Source: Naematelia aurantialba (taxonomy: Eukaryota > Basidiomycota > Tremellomycetes > Tremellales > Naemateliaceae). Taken from it: a stretch of 64,000 bases of DNA. Shown here piece by piece: positions 58,351 through 64,000 of the stretch. The translations under genes were made by a program, and so were the position numbers. Location: positions 992,001 through 1,056,000 of the forward strand of contig JAKFAO010000010.1 of NCBI GenBank assembly GCA_021527695.1, given 5' to 3'. The notes under the pieces were generated by a model, which made no database searches, was not told the DNA's origin, and worked only from the letters and a program-made list of their open reading frames with translations. Position 1 is the first letter of the stretch. The number at the start of each line of letters is the position of its first letter.

Positions 58351-58837
58351 TGTTATGACCCGGTCATAACATCATATCATACTTGGTATTGTATATAGGT
58401 TGCGGGGGCTGAACTCTCAGAAGGGCTCTCAGAGTATTGCTCTCAGAAGCGGACTCGTTCTTAGAAGCGAGTCTGTTCTTAGAACTCAACTCTGAGAGGC
58501 ATTCTTAGAACCACTCTGAGAGCGACTCTCAGAGTGATTCTCAGAGTGAACCACCTTCTAAGAAGGCCACCCCAACAAGGTATAAAAGACGGGCCTTGGG
58601 GAGGGAGTCTGACTTCTTCCCTAAGGATCAAAATATCATAAGTTACCTCGCTAGACCTCAACACCGCCCGACCACCTACACCACCTCCCCAAGCTTGCCG
58701 GATCCTACTAAGCTCATTACGCCTACACAACTGTCGATCAAGTCACAAGAACCCGAGCACTTAGCTCAACCCTTGTAAACGACAGCTTTCCACTCGTCTT
58801 TGATTAGCTTGAGGTCAATCAAGGACGGGTCGTAACA
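58351..58837 (+). mobile_element. Complete solo LTR 'A3' (487 bp) with AGAAA target duplication
   Basis: Begins TGTTATGACCCG and ends CGGGTCGTAACA, a 12-bp terminal inverted repeat with one mismatch, TG...CA ends. The 5-bp direct repeat AGAAA lies immediately outside on both sides (58346-58350 and 58838-58842). The first 21 bp are themselves a palindrome with 10-bp arms TGTTATGACC/GGTCATAACA. From 58413 to 58566 there is an array of TCTCAGA, TCTGAGA and TTCTTAGAA motifs, then a TATAAAAG box (58579-58586), then CTTGGGGAGGGAGTCTGACT. No coding sequence. Confidence 0.92.
58579..58586 (+). promoter_or_regulatory. TATA box of solo LTR A3
   Basis: TATAAAAG directly downstream of the palindromic motif array and about 260 bp before the LTR end, as expected for an LTR promoter. 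In A1 the same place reads TATGTTAG, so that copy has lost the box. Confidence 0.7.
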
Positions 58838-59047
58838 AGAAAAGACTGAAGAACTACAACTACAAAACGCGCATCCTTTTATACCTCTGGGGCTTCGTGG
58901 CTCTTCCACGCTCATCGTGGCTCTTCCACGCTCATTGTGGCTATTCCACGCGTGGTTCAACCACAATAAGTACTTCCACGATAAGACTTTCCACGATTTG
59001 CTACTACGAGCTTTCCCACGATGGGTCAAACCACGGTGTTGTGGGTC

Positions 59048-59597
59048 TGTTACGGCCGTGTCTCTGATGATTCGACAGAGGAAACGGGTAATCGGGGCGA
59101 TTTGACTATAGCGAAATAGTCTCGAACCGGAAGCGGAAGGCTTTCGGCTGAAGATTTGTCAAACTATCGACAATCGAGGCAAATCAAGGAAATCATATCG
59201 AGAGTAACATACAAGTTTTGATCCCTGGGGGTATCAAGGCAGATCTATCTACTTATATATTGCAGCATCTTATCTATTTCCAATGCTGTTGTTGCCAATA
59301 GAATCACCTATTTCCAATATGATTACTAAGCATCAATTCAAGGTTTTCGAGGAGGTTGAATTGAGGAATCAAGAGTAAACGAGTGACGAAGTAAGTTATG
59401 GAGATTTGAATGAGTGGCAAAAAGAGTGTCGAGGTGATTCAAGTAAAAGTTGAGATAGATCGAGAGGTTGAAAAGGTAGAAAAGTGAATTGAGAGTGTTC
59501 GAGGTAAATCGGGGTGAGTCGGGTCATGTCATGGTCATGACCCTGTCATGTACCTCGAGAGCATTTGAGGTAAATCGAGATGAGACGGGTCATGACA
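59048..59597 (-). mobile_element. LTR 'C2' (550 bp), minus orientation
   Basis: On minus it begins TGTCATGACCCGTC at 59597 and ends CACGGCCGTAACA at 59048. It is the uninterrupted sister of C1 and was used to show that D1 is inserted in C1. It includes the same (GATCCCTGGGGGTATCAAGG)-type and CAACAACAGCATTGG-type blocks. No flanking duplication is visible (GGGTC versus CAGCA). Confidence 0.7.
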
Positions 59598-59955
59598 CAG
59601 CATCTACACCTGACTCTGGTGTTTATGCAGAGGCCTTCCAGGGACAGGTCGTATCACATTACTCGCCTGGTTCTGGCGTGGTTGCAGGATTGATCATCTT
59701 TAATGGCACAAGAGTGCATGGGGACAAACTCAGCGGCTTCAAATCTGCAAGGAAGAATACCGTAATATACATGCACGCCCGCAGATAGGGGACATAGCCA
59801 ATGACTACTGCAACAGACATATAGACATCGCTTTCAGACCGAATCCAGCCTACTAGATAGAGGGTGGTCGAAGCATTCAAGAATCACACCGCCTACAGAC
59901 GGACCGAAAGAAGCTTGCTTTCCCTCGTACTGGCATGGTATCTCAGGCCACAAGG
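59598..59955. other. Right edge of repeat island and TLDc gene 3' flank
   Basis: About 360 bp between the last LTR and the stop of the TLDc gene. It contains mostly unique sequence with no exon chain I could support on either strand; part of it should be the 3' UTR of the TLDc gene. Confidence 0.35.
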
Positions 59956-61547
59956 TCACGTCCCCCAGACCTCTAATCCTATGCATTCGAAGCGCGTGGC
60001 CTTGTTGGAATACTGTTTTGAAGTTGCGCACAACACTTCGTTATCGAATGCGGGCGAGGTCGATGAAGAGTTCCGGGAGAAGGTGGAATCAAACGAAAGA
60101 CCGTATGAAGTACCACTATTATGAAATCAAGGTGGCGCCAACAGCGTGAAGAAGAGTACTCACCCTCCGCCGAAAGAGATCGTCGTGTTCTCGCAAAGGG
60201 CGATGTACAAATTCTTACCTGTCCACGGAAATATTCTTGGAGTCAGTGGATCATTCTGTAGCAGCCTGAAAAGAAAGCTGAGTAATGAGCTGTTGTCATC
60301 CAGTTGCACTCACGCCTCGCCGCTGCCGAAGAATCCGCCCTCTCTCCTTAAGATCGCTTCATTAACATAAACGCCAAACAGGGTGTCATCGGAATCCCGT
60401 GCCACCAGAAGGTTTCCGGAGGTAGGGTGCGAAGGTGTGTACTTCTCAACGCAACGATACAAACTCGAGAGTGACGCGCCATGTTGGTCTAAGGAGACTG
60501 CATAATCGGTCAGCACGAGAGCTCACAGGTTGATCATGGCCTCACAGAGGAGAGTCCATTGACTCGACAGTCGCTGCCTCGGGGGAATATGTTGCCGAAG
60601 CTGCATGGAAGTAAGCACACGATTTGATGGGCGACATCACAGACCTTATCTGCCAGAGAGGTGGAGAGGACTTGGCGGGTACCCAATTGCCTCCCGATTA
60701 ACGATATACTGGAAAACGCGGATTCACGTTCACGAGGGACACTATTAAGGATGTGTTCGTGTTCATCTGCAAATCCGGGAGCACCGCTCGGTGCGATGTG
60801 ACTACCTGCGATCTGCTCTGCCGTAGCGAATGGGGTGGAGTGGTTGATGTCAATGGGCTCTGCCGTCGGGGTTGGAGCATCCCCTGTCGGATGTCGCGCG
60901 TGAGATGGGGCCGGATGAACAGCAGATCTCCATTTACTCGCTACAGCGAGCGTATTGAGCAGTCGTGTTTGTGTAGGGCTGGAAAGGCCCTCAGAAAGGC
61001 CAGACGTATCGGGAGCGGCATGACCGTGACCACTGACTCGTCTATGCGAAGGACTGGATTCATTCATCTCGGCAGCCATATATTCTGAGCTTGCGGGGTG
61101 AAAGATGATGTCGTGACCAACATCCGAGATGATAGGCGGTGAGCCAGGTCCATGGAAAGAGGACCCATGTGAGAGTTTTCTAGAGGCTGGCAGTGAGGGT
61201 CCTGGCTCGTAATCGGGAGATATTTCGTCTGGTCGAGGTGGTAAGGTGACATGCACAGCCAAGGCCTTCTCCACGCGTGGAGAGGGAACATCCTGTTGGG
61301 CACGGGAGTTCCCACTGACCGACCGCGGGGGTGGAGACAGTGACACCCAAGTTAAGTTAGCAGCAGGAGTCTCCTCGTCGAAGGATCCCAAGAGGTCGTC
61401 TTCCGTCAAGCTGTCGTTAGGGTGATTCATTTGCGGATGGGTCGAAGAATGAGCGGCCCAGCCGCTGTAGACGCCTATGCGAGGCTGGCTTGTGAGTCGT
61501 TGGCGATTGGTGGTCGAGGTGTGTTCTGCACCCGAGTCCTTCGGCAT
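59956..61547 (-). CDS. TLDc-domain (Oxr1-like) protein
   Basis: Five exons on minus: 60645-61547, 60546-60600, 60314-60497, 60164-60265, 59956-60115; 467 residues. The N-terminal ~290 residues are disordered and Ser/Pro/His-rich. The C-terminal ~170 form a TLDc domain: QRLSSQWTLLFSLDQHGASL, SSLYRCVEKYTPSHPTSGNL, LVARDSDDTLFGVYVNEAIL, FFGSGEALLQNDPLTPRIFP, WTGKNLYIALCENTTISFGG, GTSYGLSFDSTF, NKATRFECIGLEVWG, ending as the domain does. TLDc proteins (Oxr1, Rtc5) protect against oxidative stress and, in yeast, promote V-ATPase disassembly. The last intron (60116-60163) is needed for the GGGG-TSYGL join. It faces away from the repeat island with its 3' end towards it. Confidence 0.9.
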
Positions 61548-61716
61548 TGGCGATATGAGAGCCTCACCTAGCTCCAGGCAGCATGGACATCAATGTGTAG
61601 AGAGCTGGAGTGATTGAGCAGAATAAGTTTGCAAGCTTCATCGGCGAATTGCAAGATTTAGTGAATGCGATCCCGTTCATCCATTTGACAACAATACCTT
61701 CAACTCGCATCGAGGG

Positions 61717-62687
61717 ATGAGGAAAAAGCACAAAAAGCTGCCTGTCACGACCAACCATACGTCCTCTCAGCTCGGTAGTAGCAGCGCCAAGGTCACACAA
61801 GCTTCCATCTCATCGTTTCATGTCCTTCTCAAAAGGCGAGCTCAAGTTGAGAGGCAGATTTCCCGTCTGTCAGATTCCATCGATGATGCGACTAGGCTCG
61901 CAGTTCTCAGATCGCAGCTCGATCAACTAAAAGAAGACATGGACGCGATGGGAGGCTTGCCAGCCTACCAAAGAGCGAGCCAGTTGGGACAATCTGCCGA
62001 GAGAGGAGGCGATAGTTCTCGAATCTTGATTGCATGGCTCGAGGACTTGGGATACAGTGCTCTCGGACGCAAACTACGGTAACGACAGTGAATTGCTGGG
62101 GAACCACGGCTGACACTTGAGGAGGCTATTGGAACTTGGCGCTCTGGCACACGACAATTACAAGTCTGCGTCTGCCTGGATCCACAACACCCCCATTGAC
62201 CTCTATCCTCAACATCCAGGGATCCTGCGGCAAGACTTTTTCCAGCGTCCATCGCCCCAATCTGCGGAGGAGGCGTTCGACATCGTCAGCTGCAGCTTAG
62301 TTCTCAACTATGTCGCTGTACCTGAAGAGCGAGGTAAGTGTATCAAGGGCAGAGTGAAGAGTATCTTGTTCTGACTTAGCAGGCCGTATGCTGCAAATGA
62401 TTCACCAACAACTGCGACCATCGGAACGATCTCTGGTATTCCTGGTCTTGCCCCAATCATGTGCAACGAATTCTCGGTACATGAGTGTCGAGATGTTACA
62501 GTCACTGATGGCGGTTCTCGGCTTCGAATTGCTGCGGACCAAAATGAGGGATGGTGGGCGGTTAGCTTATTGGTTGTTTGCATGGCGAGATACCCCCGTC
62601 GATTGCAACGGCGAGCACTGGAGGAGAAAACATATCGTTGTAGAAGGGACCAAGCTGAACAACTTTTCTATAATTTTGCCTCTTTGA
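61717..62687 (+). CDS. BMT2: 25S rRNA adenine-N1 methyltransferase Bmt2
   Basis: Three exons: 61717-62078, 62122-62333, 62383-62687; 292 residues. A Rossmann-type SAM methyltransferase of the Bmt2 family, which makes m1A in 25S/28S rRNA in the nucleolus. Seen: basic N-terminus (MRKKHKKLPVTTNH), FHVLLKRRAQVERQI, LPAYQRASQLGQSAERGGDS, LRRLLELGALAHDNY (SAM pocket), TPIDLYPQHPGILRQDFFQR, FDIVSCSLVLNYVAVPEERG, MLQMIHQQLRPSERSLVFLV and the family-typical late block SVEMLQSLMAVLGFELLRTK. Complete. Its stop is only 20 bp before the next start codon on the same strand. Confidence 0.92.
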
Positions 62688-62707
62688 TTATTACCTTTCT
62701 TCATGTC

Positions 62708-64000
62708 ATGATTATACGAGATGTCTCGAGACTACGAGCCTTGCTCTATGCCCCGTCTGGTGTCTTATTGGCTGCAATCAGCTTGGGCTTCTCGTGGATC
62801 ACGTACCGATGCTACATCTTCGATCAAGGCAAGTCGGGCAGCTGGGGATGCGAGATGAGCTGGATGACACCGACCTACTCGAAGATCAGTTGGGACGAGC
62901 CACCTTCAAGCAGATATACGCTCTGGCTGTATCGAGAGCAGGGCTGGGATGAAGATAATGTGAGCCGAAGGATCACTGTTAGGCTCATAGAGGCAGTTGC
63001 AGGGCCATCCTGTTCTCTTCGTGCCGGGCAACGCAGGATCATTTCAGCAAGTTCGATCCATTGCGTCCTCCGCGTCCAGGCAGTATCATGGTCATCCGGG
63101 GGGCCAAGCAGATGACATGGTAGGATTAAAGAATCTGGACTTCTTCACCAGTGTGTTTAACGGATGACCAATGCTTATGAAAGTGGATTTTAGCGGAGAC
63201 TACTCAGCTTTGCACGCAGGAACACTACGAGAGCAGGCTCGTTTCTTCACCAGTTGCGTCAGTCGAATCCTTGCAGCATACAAACATCTGCCCGAGCCGG
63301 ATCGACCTCTTCGCGTGTCGGTTCTGACGCATTCGATGGGTGGTATCGTTGCTCGTCTAGCTCTGGCAGAGCAAGCTACACTGCCTGTCGACGTCTTGTT
63401 CACATTGTCTTCCCCCCATCGCTTACCGCCTGTCAATCTGGATCGAGATATGGACCGAGTATACTCTCAGATCAAAAGTCATAATGCAGAAGAGGTTGCG
63501 CTCATATCTTTGTGCGGTGGGGTGTCAGACTCGCAAATCGCATCTGAGGCTTGCACATTGCCTAGCTCTTATCCGCGAGACCTTGGCCTTGCAATCTTCA
63601 CCAGCGGTATTCCCGGCGCGTGGACAGGGGTCGATCATCAAGCCATGGTGTGGTGTCACCAGATCCGCTGGGTAGTCGCACGTGTTCTGCTAGCAATGAC
63701 TTCAAGAACCAACACGCGAGCGCGCATATCAACAGCTGAGGAATGGCTCTCGCGACCAAGGCAGGCATCTCATGAGCCCGAAGATGTGTTTCTCGAACGG
63801 GTGCAGATACAAACAGCCAACATGACATTGATATTGCGATCTCCTCTCTTTTCGACAACATCCAGTCCGTTTTGGCAAGTCCGACATTGCTTCGCATCTG
63901 ACTCGTGCGAAGACATTGATACTATTGCGAACTGGATTCCAAAAATTGCGGGCACAGCCCCTTTCCCTGCTCCTGGTGAGGGGTCGCGACCTCAAGATGC
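62708..64000 (+). CDS. BST1: GPI inositol-deacylase Bst1/PGAP1 (5' part, runs off the window)
   Basis: Exons 62708-62959, 62991-63150 and 63184 to beyond 64000; ~410 residues visible, open at the edge. Bst1/PGAP1 is an ER multi-pass lipase that removes the inositol acyl chain from GPI anchors before ER exit. Seen: an N-terminal TM helix (ALLYAPSGVLLAAISLGFSW), CEMSWMTPTYSKI, LQGHPVLFVPGNAGSFQQVR, LKNLDFFTMDFSGDYSALHA, the lipase nucleophile elbow THSMGGIVARL (Ser188), FTLSSPHRLPPVNLDRDMDR and ISLCGGVSDSQIASEA. The two introns are just 31 and 33 nt. The start at 62708 is inferred; the same frame remains open upstream inside the BMT2 exon. Confidence 0.9.

Larger units (their letters stand above)
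58137..59047 (-). mobile_element. LTR 'D2', minus orientation, carrying a nested solo LTR
   Basis: Inverted relative of D1. Its two parts (58838-59047 and 58137-58345) flank the solo LTR at 58351-58837 with its AGAAA target duplication. On minus it carries a CCACG/CGTGG array (about 58905-59040) followed by a TATAAAAGG box (complement of 58875-58883), the usual U3 layout of an LTR promoter. Its far end reads GACAGGTTCGT and then diverges from the expected AACA. Confidence 0.7.

Noticed and set aside
55407..59880. Short frames across the repeat island as genes
   Set aside because: They fall inside LTRs, recur with the repeats, lack splice continuity and show no reverse transcriptase, integrase or gag zinc-knuckle motif.
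55182..59955. A centromere
   Set aside because: The LTR island is under 5 kb and flanked by active-looking genes; basidiomycete yeast centromeres are usually far larger. The window alone cannot settle it.

Overview
This window is nuclear DNA of a basidiomycete fungus, most likely a tremellomycete yeast (Cryptococcus and relatives). That placement is an inference from three things: genes packed 20-900 bp apart on both strands, very many short introns (mostly 30-60 nt, often with a CTRAC-like branch site just before the acceptor), and proteins that look like tremellomycete orthologues. No rRNA, tRNA, CRISPR array or bacterial operon was seen. I could build 27 gene models with about 146 introns. 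Every one closes in frame through its splice sites, except the last, which runs off the right edge. No transcript data were available, so all splice sites are read by eye from GT/GC...AG signals and protein-family continuity.

Layout. 0.8-11 kb: a secreted PriA-like cysteine-rich protein, a GH20 beta-hexosaminidase, a rhomboid protease, a DinB-fold protein and a UPF0045/thiamine-binding protein. 11-20 kb: Tat-SF1/Cus2, an intronless FAD monooxygenase, FAM192A/Fyv6, SR140/U2SURP and Ipi3. 20-39 kb: a 1725-residue acidic protein of unknown function, a PACT-domain spindle-pole-body protein, mitofusin Fzo1, the DRG2-type GTPase Rbg2 and the G-patch splicing factor TFIP11/Ntr1. 39-55 kb: Gna1, a RING protein, HIU hydrolase, a 57-residue COX7A subunit, PP2A-B Cdc55, Mps1 kinase, a single-pass membrane protein, a HAD phosphatase and GAPDH. 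55.2-59.9 kb: a gene-free graveyard of nested solo LTRs. 59.9-64 kb: a TLDc (Oxr1-like) protein, the rRNA methyltransferase Bmt2 and the start of the GPI inositol-deacylase Bst1.

Themes. Four spliceosome factors (Tat-SF1, Fyv6, SR140, Ntr1) lie within 28 kb of a genome whose own genes demand unusual splicing: exons of 5, 5, 7, 10, 14, 15, 16, 17 and 18 nt and five apparent GC-AG introns. Mitosis is also represented (PACT protein, Mps1, Cdc55). The repeat island shows datable nesting (LTRs inside LTRs with 5-bp target duplications) and LTRs whose internal palindromic motif arrays differ between copies that share the same ends.
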